From NCBI RefSeq assembly GCF_023023025.1, contig NZ_CP095481.1, forward strand, positions 496,001 through 560,000: DNA of 64,000 nt, in the 5' to 3' direction. Positions 25,401 to 34,417 of the stretch are shown here, piece by piece; the first letter of the stretch is position 1, and every line of letters starts with the position of its first letter. A program made the translations under genes and the position numbers. The stretch is from Amycolatopsis sp. WQ 127309. GTDB lineage: Bacteria > Actinomycetota > Actinomycetes > Mycobacteriales > Pseudonocardiaceae. Under the pieces are notes generated by a model. It did no database searches and was not told the origin of the DNA. It was given only the letters and a program-made list of their open reading frames with translations.

Positions 25401-28400
25401 CTACGAGATCGTCGTCAGTCCCTACTCCTACACCGGATCGGACACCCTCAAGCTCGTCACGCGGGCCGCGCTGCAGCCGCTCGTCACGCAGCCGTCCGCC
25501 CCGCGTGCCACGGCGACGCCGCCGTTGCCCGGTGTCCCGCGTGCCCTGGCCGAGGGCGGCACGCCCGCGAACCGGCCGAGGGCGGAGCGGCCCGGCACCG
25601 GCACCGGCACGCAGACCAGCCCGGCCGCCGGGGCCTCCTGGGTCCCCGACGCGCGCAACCTGTCCGGCGCCGACTGGACCACCCACCTGCCCCCGGTCAC
25701 CGGGGACGAAACCCCGGCGCTGCAAGGGAAGCCGGGCTCGACCGCGGTGTCCGGCCGGGTGCGCACCCTGGACGGCCACCCGCTGGCCGGTGTCACCCTG
25801 TCCGTCGGCGCGGCCCGCGGGGTGAGCGACGCGCAGGGCCGGTTCCTGCTCGAGGGCGTCACCCCCGGCCACGGCGTGCTGCGGATCGACGGGGCGAGCG
25901 CGAGCACCCCGGACCGGCGGTTCGGGCTCTACGACGACGGCGTCGACCTCGTCGCCGGGCGAACCACCGTGCTGCCGTACCCGATCTGGATGACCGCGCT
26001 CGACACGAAGCACGTGGTGCGGTTCGCGTCGCCGGCGCCGGCCGAAGTGGTCGTCACGACCCCGGCCATCCCCGGGCTGGAGGTGCGGCTGCCGAAGGGC
26101 GCCGTCGTGCGCGACAGCGCCGGCAAGGTCGTCACCGAGCTCGGCATCACGGCCATCCCGGTGGACCGGCCGCCGTTCCCGCTGCCGAAGTCGAACGTCC
26201 CGACGTACTTCACCGTGCAGCCCGGCAGCTCCTACGTCTTCCCGACCGGCGCGCGGGTGATCTACCCGAACTACCCGCACGCCCCGCCCGGCGCGACGAT
26301 GGACTTCTGGCACTACGACCCGGCCGGGCGCGGCTGGTTCGTCTACGGGCACGGCAAGGTGACCCCGGACGGCAAGCAGGTCGTGCCCGATCCCGGCACC
26401 GAGGTCTACCAGTTCACCGGCGCGATGCTCATCGAGCCGGGCGTCGACGCCCCGCCGGACGCCGCGCCGGCCCCCGGCGGCGACACTGTCGGCGGCGACC
26501 CCGTCGACCTGGGCAGCGGCCTGCTCAGCGACACCCACACCGACCTCACGGTGTCCGACACGCTGCCGATCGGCGTCACCCGCACCTACCAGCAGGCCGA
26601 CACCGGGCGCCGCACGTTCGGCGTCGGCACCGGCTCGGACTACGACGTCTACCTCTACGCCCAGCAGCAGTGGATCGACGGGCAGCTGATCCTGCCCGAC
26701 GGCGCGAAGGTCAAGTATCACCGGATCACCCCCGGCGGCACCGGACCGACCGACTACCTGACGGCCGCGTTCGCCGCCGACCCGACGCCGACGAAGTACG
26801 CCGGCTCGGTACTCGCCTGGAACGGCAACGGGTTCGACCTCCGGCTGCGCGACGGCACCACGCTGGTGTTCGGCGAAGAGGCGCCGCTGCAGGCGATCCG
26901 GGACCGCTTCGGCAACACCGTGACGATCACCCGCGGGCCGGCGCAGGCCGACACCGACGGGCATGTCCGGGCGAAGGGCCCGATCACCCAGGTCACCTCG
27001 CCCAACGGACGCTGGATCAGCTTCGCGCACGACACGGCGAACCGGATCACCCGCGCCGAGGACAACACGGGCCGCGCGGTCGGCTACACCTACGACGCGA
27101 GCGGCCGGCTCTCGACGTTCACCGACGCCACCGGCGCGGTCACGACGTACACCTACGACGGACAGGGCCGGCTCGCGACGGCGAAGGACCCCCGCGGCAC
27201 CGTCTACCTGACCAACCTCTACGACACCAACGGCCGCGTCAGCAAGCAGACCGTCGCCGGCGGCGGCACCTACCAGTTCGCCTACCTGACCGACTCCGCC
27301 GGCAAGGTGACGGAGACCAAGCTGACCGATCCGCGCGGCACCGTCCGCCGGGTCACCTTCAACGCGGCGGGCTACAGCACGTCCGACACCGCCGCGTTCG
27401 GCGACGCGCTCGCCCGGACGACGACCATCGCGCGGGACCCGGCCACCAACCTGGTGACCAGCACGACCGACCCGCTCGGGCGGCGCACGGACCTGACCTA
27501 CGACGCCTTCGGCGACGTCACCGGGACCACCGAGCTGGCCGGGACCGCGGCCGCCCGCACCCGGACCTACGCCTACGCCGGCCCGTTCGGCCAGCTGAGC
27601 CAGGCCACCGACCCGCTCGGGCGGGTCACCACGTTCGGCTACGGCGCGAACGGCGCCCCGCGGACCACCACCGACCCGCTGACGCGGGTGACCACTGTGG
27701 ACACCGACGAGCAGGGCCGGGTCACGAAGGTGACCGATCCGCTCTCGCACGCGACGAGCTACGGCTACCTGCTCGGCGACCCGGTCACGGTGACGGACGC
27801 GCTCGGCCGCGTCGCCCGCCGGGTGACCGACGGCACGGGCCGCCCGGTCGCCCAGATCGACCGGGCCGGGGCCGTCACCCGCGCGACCTACGACGCCGAC
27901 GACCGCGTCCGGTCGATCACCGACCCGCTGGGCCGGGTGACCGCCTACGAGTACGACGCCAACGGGAACCCGGTCAAGCTGACCGACCCGCGCGGCGGCG
28001 TCACCGCCTACACCTACGACGCGGCCAACCGGGCGACCACGGAGACGGACCCGCTCAACCGCGTCACGACGACGTCGTACGACACCGAAGGGAACCGGAC
28101 CGGCCTGACCACCGCCCGGGGCAAGGCGAGCGACTACGCGTTCGACTCGCTCGGCCGGCTGACCCAGGCCCGGTTCGGCGTCTCCGGGAGCACCGCCGAG
28201 AGCCAGATCGGCTACGCCTACGACGCCGGCGACCGGGCGACCTCGATCACCGACTCGGCCGGCGGCACCACGACCTTCACCGTCGACGGCTTCGACCGGA
28301 TCACCCGCGCGGTGAGCCCGCAGGGGCAGCTCGACTACACCTTCGACGCGGCGGACCAGCGCACCGGCCTCACCGTCGCCGGCCGGCCGCAGATCACCTA

Positions 28401-29742
28401 CGGCTACGACGCCGACGGCCAGCTGACGCAGCTCCAGCGCGGCACCGACACCGTGACCCTCGGCTACGACGCCGCCGGGCGCCGGAGCGCGGTCACCCTG
28501 CCCGACGGCATCGCGCAGAACTACACCTACGACGCCGACGACCGGATCACCGCGATCGGGTACGCCAGGGCGGGCACGGCGCTGGGCGACCTGTCCTACG
28601 CCTACGACCCGGCCGGCCGGCTGACCCAGGCGGGCGGCAGCTACGCCCGCGGCGACGTCCCGGCGGCCTACGGGCCCGCCGTGTACGACGCGGCGAACCA
28701 GCTGATCAGCCTGGCCGGGGTCGCCCGGACCTACGACGCCGACGGGAACCCCACCTCGGACGGCACCACGAGCTACGTCTGGGACGCGCGCGGGCAGCTG
28801 GCGTCGTCGGCCAGGGCCGGGGTGAGCACCACCTACGCCTACGACGGCCTCGGCCGCCGCACCGGCAAGACCACCGCCGGCGTGACCACCGGGTACCTGT
28901 TCGACGGACTGAACGTCGTCCAGGAACTCACCGGCGGGACGCCCAGCGCGAACCTGCTCACCGGCGGCGTCGACGAGGTCTTCGCCCGGACGTCCGGCGG
29001 CACCACCCGCTCGCTGCTCACCGACCGGCTCGGCAGCACGATCGCCGTCGCCGACGGCGCGGGGACGGTCACCGGCGAGTACACCTACCAGCCGTTCGGG
29101 GCCACCACGCTGACCGGCGACGACGGCGGCAACCCGACCCGCTTCACCGGCCGGGACGACGAGGGCAACGGCCTGTACCAGTACCGCTCGCGGTACTACT
29201 CGACCACCGACCAGCGCTTCCTCAGCCAGGATTCGCTGGGCTTCGGCGGCGGTGACACCAACCTGTACGCCTACGTCGGCGACGCCCCGACGACGTTCGT
29301 CGACCCGCTGGGCACGTCGGCGAAGCCGGCCATCCCGGAGAAGCCGCGGCGCATCGCGCTCGGCGACGGCACCTTCCAGTACCCGGACGGCTCGATCCGG
29401 GACCACGCCGGGCACTTCGTCGGCACCACCGGGGCGCGGCCGGGCTCGCAGGCGGAGGCGGACGTCTGGGACCGGCTCGAAGAGCTGGGCCACGAGGTGA
29501 TCCGCGAGCCGGTGACGGTCACCGGCAACGACGGCCAGACCCGGATCTTCGACGGCGCCATCGTGCGGCCCGACGACGGCAAGCTCATCGGCATCGAGGT
29601 CAAGAGCGGCACGGCCCGGCTGACCCCGGAGCAGCGGGCGTTCGACACCTGGCTCAACACGACACCGGGTGCGGAAGCCGTCGGCGTCGGTAGGAATGCG
29701 GGCCGGCAGGTGGTAGGTGTGTACCAGTGGAACGTCCCATGA
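22468..29742 (+). CDS. Giant RHS/YD-repeat polymorphic toxin with nuclease tip
   Basis: 2424 residues. Signal peptide to about 29; two isolated YD-type repeats (NYAYDAAGRVKGVS...) at 46-80; two IPT/TIG domains (about 88-250); seven beta-sandwich repeats (about 265-1000); Pro-rich linker; a carboxypeptidase-regulatory-like domain (about 1090-1150); DUF6531-like segment from about 1341 (DPVDLGSGLL); RHS repeats to 2235; RHS core YRSRYYSTTDQRFLSQD and DPLG cleavage region near 2237-2283. The C-terminal 140 residues are a toxin tip: RIFDGAIV and GIEVKSG fit the D...ExK pattern of PD-(D/E)XK nucleases. The stop overlaps the candidate immunity gene by 4 bp. Confidence 0.88.
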   Translation: MARSSRFAAFAAALLIAGQIAGFTHPAGAEPAAATARAAALPSTPTNYAYDAAGRVKGVSQSTGSGAAARYNYDDSGNVTSIDRTVASALSVSSFVPARAAAGAKVTVAGTGFAATAGANTVKFGGTTATVTTASSASLEVTVPTGAVTGPVTVTTTAGTATSQQSFTVDAVTAAPAVTGFSPATGVAGTAVTVTGTGFAPVAADDTVTFGLTRARVTAATATSLTVTVPDAATSGRITVATPSGTAAVSGTDFVVVPRGYAVADVGSATPLAVDGTAATVSVAASGKVALLRFAGTKGQRLSLGLTGSTITTEYSVAVFTPYGAPFARNDYDAPRLSTYLYGGYELPPLPSSGVYQVVVDPSAAGTGSVTATLSSRVTGTLDPAGAGVTVALARAGQQAELTLPVTAGQHIGVGFSGSTFAASTQLTLSVKEPNGTPLLWNAQGSTRGLLKSDGGGDYDFVPSQTGTYTLVVGSTDATTGSLTVTASPALEAGAITLGAPKNLALSRPGQDARLTYAGVAGQQLSLDFDQYTFGYFPYLTVTKPDGSALYAGPSGYHADFPALPVDGVYVITVSPQSTTGSATLLLTTRQDAGTLTTTGPAVTVNLPQSGQTASLAFTATAGSGLSLAFTNWTLPGTVLAQVIKPTGEVEAAYDVGSLSTFWFVPGASGAYRLLLTPDGSGAGSAAVTLSAETAGGTVTVGTPKTVSATRPGQTTRLSFTGTANQRLSLAFPSYGFTYYLGVMVIRPDGGLLRNGTITATQVDLGPLPAAGTYQIVVYPFAETGTAQLTLAERTDAGTATVGGAAKTMTVAQAGKYVETSFTATANQRLSIGFTSWTFPAAGYFRARVVDANGVESADILVYKSGAVDTKVGAAGTYRLILAPGANATGSVSATLSQQLDGGAIAFNTAKTVTMSRAGQSVRLTYAGTAGQNLSLTSTSTTLPYYPYVEVRKPDGTVLTQHAGAASVPIATLPVTGTYEIVVSPYSYTGSDTLKLVTRAALQPLVTQPSAPRATATPPLPGVPRALAEGGTPANRPRAERPGTGTGTQTSPAAGASWVPDARNLSGADWTTHLPPVTGDETPALQGKPGSTAVSGRVRTLDGHPLAGVTLSVGAARGVSDAQGRFLLEGVTPGHGVLRIDGASASTPDRRFGLYDDGVDLVAGRTTVLPYPIWMTALDTKHVVRFASPAPAEVVVTTPAIPGLEVRLPKGAVVRDSAGKVVTELGITAIPVDRPPFPLPKSNVPTYFTVQPGSSYVFPTGARVIYPNYPHAPPGATMDFWHYDPAGRGWFVYGHGKVTPDGKQVVPDPGTEVYQFTGAMLIEPGVDAPPDAAPAPGGDTVGGDPVDLGSGLLSDTHTDLTVSDTLPIGVTRTYQQADTGRRTFGVGTGSDYDVYLYAQQQWIDGQLILPDGAKVKYHRITPGGTGPTDYLTAAFAADPTPTKYAGSVLAWNGNGFDLRLRDGTTLVFGEEAPLQAIRDRFGNTVTITRGPAQADTDGHVRAKGPITQVTSPNGRWISFAHDTANRITRAEDNTGRAVGYTYDASGRLSTFTDATGAVTTYTYDGQGRLATAKDPRGTVYLTNLYDTNGRVSKQTVAGGGTYQFAYLTDSAGKVTETKLTDPRGTVRRVTFNAAGYSTSDTAAFGDALARTTTIARDPATNLVTSTTDPLGRRTDLTYDAFGDVTGTTELAGTAAARTRTYAYAGPFGQLSQATDPLGRVTTFGYGANGAPRTTTDPLTRVTTVDTDEQGRVTKVTDPLSHATSYGYLLGDPVTVTDALGRVARRVTDGTGRPVAQIDRAGAVTRATYDADDRVRSITDPLGRVTAYEYDANGNPVKLTDPRGGVTAYTYDAANRATTETDPLNRVTTTSYDTEGNRTGLTTARGKASDYAFDSLGRLTQARFGVSGSTAESQIGYAYDAGDRATSITDSAGGTTTFTVDGFDRITRAVSPQGQLDYTFDAADQRTGLTVAGRPQITYGYDADGQLTQLQRGTDTVTLGYDAAGRRSAVTLPDGIAQNYTYDADDRITAIGYARAGTALGDLSYAYDPAGRLTQAGGSYARGDVPAAYGPAVYDAANQLISLAGVARTYDADGNPTSDGTTSYVWDARGQLASSARAGVSTTYAYDGLGRRTGKTTAGVTTGYLFDGLNVVQELTGGTPSANLLTGGVDEVFARTSGGTTRSLLTDRLGSTIAVADGAGTVTGEYTYQPFGATTLTGDDGGNPTRFTGRDDEGNGLYQYRSRYYSTTDQRFLSQDSLGFGGGDTNLYAYVGDAPTTFVDPLGTSAKPAIPEKPRRIALGDGTFQYPDGSIRDHAGHFVGTTGARPGSQAEADVWDRLEELGHEVIREPVTVTGNDGQTRIFDGAIVRPDDGKLIGIEVKSGTARLTPEQRAFDTWLNTTPGAEAVGVGRNAGRQVVGVYQWNVP
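23260..25460 (+). repeat. Seven internal beta-domain repeats in the RHS protein
   Basis: About 105-110 residues each. Units share the pattern G-x-(A/T)-x5-K-x3-(A/S)-x-(A/P)GQ-x3-L-x-(F/Y)-x-GTA-x-Q-x-LSL-x-F, e.g. RPGQTTRLSFTGTANQRLSL and RAGQSVRLTYAGTAGQNLSL, ending with GTY-x-(I/L)-x-(V/L)-P-type strands. They resemble pre-peptidase C-terminal-like domains and probably form an extended stalk. Confidence 0.7.
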
Positions 29743-30395
29743 CGAGCGACGGCGGTCCCCTCGACCGCGCGACGGCGGCGGCCTGGACCCGCGAGGTGCT
29801 GGCGGCCCGGCTGGACGAGCCGTTGCGGGCCGAGGGCTTCACGCGGCCGGCGAAGAGCATCGCCTACACGCGGAAGATCGACGGCGGCAAGCAGCGGATC
29901 GACTTCGACCTGGTGATGCGCCCGCGGTACGCCAAGGACGCCGTGCAGCTCACGCTGTTCACCTCGCTGCTGCTGCCGGAGGTGGGCGCGAAGGCCGCCG
30001 AGCTGCGGGGCGAGCCGTTCGTCCGCGGCAAGCCGGACCTGGTCCAGCGCGAGCTGCTGGGCACGCTGGTGCGCAACCCGCCGGTGCTCACCTTCCGCAC
30101 GCCCGCCGAGCTGGCCGCCCACGTGCCGACGATCGAGGGGTACCTGCGGACCGGCGTCCTGCCGCACCTCGACGCCCGGCGCACGGTGCGGGCCTTCGCC
30201 GAGCCGAAGGCCGAGGTCATCACCCGGCTCGGCGGCAACGACGGCCAGTGGGGCGCCGAACCCGTCGTCGTCGCGGCCGCGTTCCTGGTGCTGGGTGAGC
30301 CCGAGCGGGCGAAGGAGCTGCTGACGACCGCGTACCCGCCGGACTCGCCGTCGCGCCCGCGGTACGAGCACGTGCTAGCCGCCGTGGGCTGTTGA
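29739..30395 (+). CDS. Candidate immunity protein for the RHS nuclease toxin
   Basis: 218 residues, no recognised family. ATG at 29739 overlaps the toxin stop (ATGA), which is the typical toxin-immunity linkage; a GTG at 29727 is less likely. Visible features: acidic N-terminus, SIAYTRKIDGGKQRIDFDLVMRPR, a predicted alpha/beta mix, no signal peptide or membrane helix, so cytoplasmic. The pattern of a beta strand pair followed by helices recalls DUF4304-type proteins but I cannot confirm it. Function is inferred from position only. Confidence 0.6.
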   Translation: MTSDGGPLDRATAAAWTREVLAARLDEPLRAEGFTRPAKSIAYTRKIDGGKQRIDFDLVMRPRYAKDAVQLTLFTSLLLPEVGAKAAELRGEPFVRGKPDLVQRELLGTLVRNPPVLTFRTPAELAAHVPTIEGYLRTGVLPHLDARRTVRAFAEPKAEVITRLGGNDGQWGAEPVVVAAAFLVLGEPERAKELLTTAYPPDSPSRPRYEHVLAAVGC

Positions 30396-31492
30396 CCAGC
30401 GTGCGACGGCGAACCGTGCTCGCGGGCGCCAGCCTGCTCGGGGTGGCGGCCTGCGCGCCTGCGGCCCCGGCGCCGCCGGTGGCGCCGGTCCCCCACCAGC
30501 CGGGCGTGGTGACGGCACCGCCCGCGGCCGCCGTCTTCGCCGCGTTCGACCTGGCTTCCGGGACACCGGAGGCGATCTTCCGGGCCCTGACCCCCGGGAC
30601 GCGCGCGGCCGACGCCGAGGTCACCGTCGCGGTCGGCGCGTCGCTGTTCGACGGCCGGTTCGGCCTGGCGAAGCGCGCGCCGCGGCGGCTGGGCACGATG
30701 CCCGCGTTCCCGAACGACGTCCTGGATCCCGCGCTGTGCCACGGGGATCTGCTCCTGCAGGTGGCTTCGCACGACGCGCGGACCGCCGACGCCGCCTTGC
30801 GCCGCGCACTCGCGCCGGTGGGCGGCGCGCTGCGCCCGCGCTGGCGGATCGACGGCTTCCGCGAGGAGAACACGACCACCGCCGACGGCCGCGCGGCGAC
30901 CCGGGACCTGTTCGGGTTCCGCGAGGGCGAAGGCAATCCGGACGTGCGCGACCCCGCCGTCGCCGCGAGGTTCGTCTGGACCGGCGACGGCGAACCGGCC
31001 TGGGCCGCGGGCGGCACCTACCAGGTAGTGCGCCGGATCCGCTTCTCGCCGGCACTGTGGGACGCCGAACCGACAGCCCGCCAGGAGGCGGTCATCGGCC
31101 GCCGCAAAACCGACGGCGCCCCACTGGGCCACGACCGCGAGGACGCCGCGTTCGACTACACGGCCGACCCGGCCGGGCAATCGATCGCCCTGGACTCCCA
31201 CATCCGGCGGGCGAACCCACGAACCCCGGAGACGGAGCCGAACCGCATCCTGCGCCGCGGCTACTCATTCCGCACGAACGCAACCCCGACCACCGACCGC
31301 GACGAGGGAATCGTGTTCGTCTGCTTCCAGCGCGACATCGAGACGGGTTTCGCGACGGTGCAGCGCCGTCTGGCCGGCCAGGCCCTGGACAAGTACGTAC
31401 TCCCGGTAGGCGGCGGGTATTTCTTCGTCCTACCTGGCACGACAGGCGCCCCAGACGACTACATCGGCCGCGCCCTCGTTCAGGCACCGTAA
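30392..31492 (+). CDS. Tat-exported DyP-type peroxidase (EfeB-like)
   Basis: 366 residues. SVRRRTVLAGASLLGVAAC is a Tat signal. DyP fold with proximal heme His in LDSHIRRANPR (about residue 273) and the region GFREGEGNPD where the family has GxxDG; the catalytic Asp is Glu here. EfeB-type enzymes use peroxide to oxidise dyes or act in heme/iron handling; no EfeO or EfeU genes are nearby. TTG at 30392 overlaps the preceding stop by 4 bp; GTG at 30401 (VRRRTVL) is the alternative start. Confidence 0.85.
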   Translation: MTSVRRRTVLAGASLLGVAACAPAAPAPPVAPVPHQPGVVTAPPAAAVFAAFDLASGTPEAIFRALTPGTRAADAEVTVAVGASLFDGRFGLAKRAPRRLGTMPAFPNDVLDPALCHGDLLLQVASHDARTADAALRRALAPVGGALRPRWRIDGFREENTTTADGRAATRDLFGFREGEGNPDVRDPAVAARFVWTGDGEPAWAAGGTYQVVRRIRFSPALWDAEPTARQEAVIGRRKTDGAPLGHDREDAAFDYTADPAGQSIALDSHIRRANPRTPETEPNRILRRGYSFRTNATPTTDRDEGIVFVCFQRDIETGFATVQRRLAGQALDKYVLPVGGGYFFVLPGTTGAPDDYIGRALVQAP

Positions 31493-32068
31493 CCCGGCGA
31501 AGCCGGCCGAGGCCGGAACGCGGCGAGGACGATTCACCCTCGTCGCCGACGAAGGACGTTTCACCTTGAGCGCGCTGGATCTCGACGTCCGGATACGCCA
31601 GCTTGTTCAGAACACCGGTCACCGACTCACGTCCCTCGACGCTCATCACCATCTTCCCGAACTCCGGGTCCGTGCTGACCCCGACCGTGGACGTCGACAC
31701 CCACCAGTGCACCGGCCGCACACGCCCCAGTTGATGCGCGAACCCGAGCACCGCCCGCGGCGACGGATCGAACGTGGCCATCGGCAGCAGATCGAACCCG
31801 ACACGGGAGCGGAGGTGGCGGGAACGAACGTGTCGGTGGAGGACGAAACCGCGATCAAGATCGCGACCGCGGCGGCGCTCACCCACCAGAACGCGCCGCT
31901 CGCTCCCACGACTCGACAGGCAGCCGCTGCCGCTCCGGACCACACTTCTCGGTGACATTTCGGTCAAGCCGGTAACTCTCGTCCGGCGGGCACCGATCAT
32001 CACCCGAGGCCGGGCGGCACCGACCTGGAGGGGTTCGACGCCTGTAGCTATTCGACCAAGGGGGTTCT
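31493..32068. other. Gene-poor boundary of the island, possible minus-strand remnant
   Basis: No gene that I can defend. On the minus strand from an ATG at 31781, about 80 residues look protein-like (TFDPSPRAVLGFAHQLG, then HWWVSTSTVGVSTDPEFGK and VLNKLAYPDVEI), but the frame then runs into antisense of the peroxidase gene without a sensible stop. It may be a truncated gene left at the edge of the defence island. The last 30 bp hold the ribosome site of the next gene. Confidence 0.3.
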
Positions 32069-34417
32069 TTGGCAGCGCTGATCGCGTTCCTGGTCGTGCT
32101 GGTGATCGTCATCTGGCTGGTTCGGCGAATCAGGCGAACCCCTGGCCTTGAAAGGACGCAGGCGACGCCGCAGCCGCGCGCGGTTCCGGCATCGCAACAG
32201 CTGCCGACTCAATTCCGGGCGGCTCCGCAACCGATCCGACCAGAGGTGCGGGCGCAGCCTGCCCCCTCACGGCCGCTGAACAGTCGACCCTCGACCACGC
32301 GACCGACCAGCACACAGGCCGTTGCTCCGCCCCCACCTCGACCGGACCGACCAGCGCGTGGCCATGGCTGGGTTCCTCCGGGCCGGGGGGTTGTGGTCGC
32401 GGGCACGACGCTGCCGGGCGGACTGCTCTACTTCGGCACGGGTATGCCCGACGCCGCCGGTGTCGGGATCGAACCCGCCTTGATCGACCCGGCCCTGCCG
32501 GTCGACCTGCGCAACCCGGACTGGCCGGGCGAATCGATGGGCTACTGGCCCAGCTACGCCGATATCTCGCCACGGGCACGTGGCGCTTACCTGGCATGGC
32601 TGGCCGGTGGCCGCGCGAACCCGAACGCCTACATCGGCTACGTGTTCCTGTATTTCTACGGTCTCGAGCGTCGCCTGCTGACCGAGGTTCCCGACCTCGA
32701 CGACGCAAGCGCGGAGTTCGCGGCCCTGGTGAGCGAAGTCCGCCGGCTGCTCGACATCTACCGCGGCAACCGATCCTTCCGCGGGTATGCCGAAGGCTTG
32801 CTCGATGCGGTCGCCCTGCTCGACCCCACGGTGCGGTACGACCGCGCGGCGCCACCGGTCGGCGAGTGGAGTCACGAGCTTCCCGTGGACCTCAAGGTGG
32901 GGTTGGCGCAGTTGGCTGTCGAGGGACGTCCGGTCCCGGCGGACTGGGCGTTGTCCTGGTACGGCCACCACCCGGACTCGTACCTGCGCACGCCGGCGGT
33001 GCGCTGCGCGAACGAGTTCCTGGAGCTGTTCACGAAGCGGTACCGCGCGAAGTACGGCGACGGCATGGTCGTCAAGCCGAACAAGCCGCGCCTCTCCGTC
33101 GGCTACTACGCGGCCAGCAGAGGCTTCTACGGGCACGTCACGCTCGAAAACACGAAGCTGCCCGACGTCGGCAAGCTGACCGGCCCGATCACCAAGCTGC
33201 GGGACATCGTCGAGGGTGTGACCAGCGATCTCGATGCCTACAGTCGCTACCTCGGCCGCAATCCCGACGGCGCGGGCTCCCCCGCCGCCATCGCGCTGCT
33301 GCCGGAGGGTGTCACGCACAAGCCCAGCCCCGAGACCGAGGCGCTGTGGTCGTGGGCCGCGCAGAGCATCGACAGCGACGGCCGCGGCGTCACCTCTGCT
33401 CAGGAGCTGATCTCACGGTGGCCGACGAAGACCGGCAAGCTCGCCAAGTCCGATGCCGTCGCGGTGGCTCAGCTGCTCGAGAACCGCGGGCTCGGCATCG
33501 AACCCGACGTGCGCTTCGGCGGGAGCACCCCGACACCGACGTCCTCGGTCGTCCTGTTCCGGCGAGCGGACCACGTGGTCAGCGCCCCGGGCGCCGAGTA
33601 CGCGGCCGCGCTCGCGATCATCAACCTCGGCATGCTCGTCGCCGCCGCGGACGGCACGGTCAGCGAACCCGAACGACGTGCACTGCGGGAGCTGGCGATC
33701 GACGACCTCGATCTCAGCGAGGACGAGCGGCTCCGGCTCGACGCCCACGCCGCTCTTGTCTTGACCAAACCACCCACCCCCGCGGTCCTGCGCCGGCGGC
33801 TGGAGTCCCTGCCGACCTCCCGCAAGGCCACGGTCGGGCAGTTGCTCGCCACCATCGCGGCAGCCGATGGCCAGGTCACCCCGGACGAGATCCGTACCCT
33901 CGAGCGGCTGTTCACCACTCTCGGCCTCGATCCCGCCGATGTGTACGGCACGTTGCACGCGGCAGCCACCTCGACGGACGAGCTGACCAGCGCCCGGATC
34001 CCCGGTACACCCCGATCCGGCCGCACGATCCCCGCGCCACCCACCAGCCCGACCACGACGCTGACCCTCGACCCGGACCGGCTCGCCCGGACACGGGCCG
34101 AATCGGTCCGGGTCGCCGCCGAACTCGCCGAGATCTTCGCCGAAGGTGATCCGGCTCCGCCGCCACCCCCGCCGCCGGAAACAGCGACCGTCGGCGGGCT
34201 GGACCCCGCACACGCACAGCTGTTCCACCGGCTCGTCGAGCGGGACTCGTGGAGCCGTTCCGAGTTCGACGCGCTGGCCGCCGAGGCGGGTCTCCTGCCC
34301 GACGGCGCCCTCGACGTCCTCAACGACGCGGCCTACGACCGCACCGACGAGCCGCTGTGCGAGGGCTCCGACCCCATCGAGATCGACCAGGACATCGTGA
34401 AGGACATGCTCGGATGA
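32069..34417 (+). CDS. TerB-N / TerB / TerB-C domain protein with N-terminal membrane anchor
   Basis: 782 residues. TTG start at 32069 is supported by AAGGGGG five bases upstream. Residues 3-19 form one membrane helix (LIAFLVVLVIVIWLVRR), then a Pro-rich linker to about 100. TerB-N follows (about 105-320; MGYWPSYADISPRARGAYLAWL). A TerB domain at about 510-630 has LGMLVAAADGTVSEPERRAL and AAADGQVTPDEIRTLERLF, metal-binding-type acidic repeats. TerB-C closes the protein (about 700-782). This family was linked by Anantharaman, Iyer and Aravind to Ter stress and DNA-processing systems. It overlaps the ATPase gene by 4 bp. Confidence 0.85.
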   Translation: MAALIAFLVVLVIVIWLVRRIRRTPGLERTQATPQPRAVPASQQLPTQFRAAPQPIRPEVRAQPAPSRPLNSRPSTTRPTSTQAVAPPPPRPDRPARGHGWVPPGRGVVVAGTTLPGGLLYFGTGMPDAAGVGIEPALIDPALPVDLRNPDWPGESMGYWPSYADISPRARGAYLAWLAGGRANPNAYIGYVFLYFYGLERRLLTEVPDLDDASAEFAALVSEVRRLLDIYRGNRSFRGYAEGLLDAVALLDPTVRYDRAAPPVGEWSHELPVDLKVGLAQLAVEGRPVPADWALSWYGHHPDSYLRTPAVRCANEFLELFTKRYRAKYGDGMVVKPNKPRLSVGYYAASRGFYGHVTLENTKLPDVGKLTGPITKLRDIVEGVTSDLDAYSRYLGRNPDGAGSPAAIALLPEGVTHKPSPETEALWSWAAQSIDSDGRGVTSAQELISRWPTKTGKLAKSDAVAVAQLLENRGLGIEPDVRFGGSTPTPTSSVVLFRRADHVVSAPGAEYAAALAIINLGMLVAAADGTVSEPERRALRELAIDDLDLSEDERLRLDAHAALVLTKPPTPAVLRRRLESLPTSRKATVGQLLATIAAADGQVTPDEIRTLERLFTTLGLDPADVYGTLHAAATSTDELTSARIPGTPRSGRTIPAPPTSPTTTLTLDPDRLARTRAESVRVAAELAEIFAEGDPAPPPPPPPETATVGGLDPAHAQLFHRLVERDSWSRSEFDALAAEAGLLPDGALDVLNDAAYDRTDEPLCEGSDPIEIDQDIVKDMLG

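Noticed and set aside
21516..29493. Open frames of over 2300 residues on both strands across the RHS gene
   Set aside because: Side effect of third-position GC bias and the absence of stops; only the frame from 22468 has a signal peptide, RHS repeats and a proper end.
22468..31492. Type VI secretion link for the RHS toxin
   Set aside because: The protein has a Sec-type signal peptide and the window has no VgrG, PAAR or T6SS genes; the host is probably Gram-positive.
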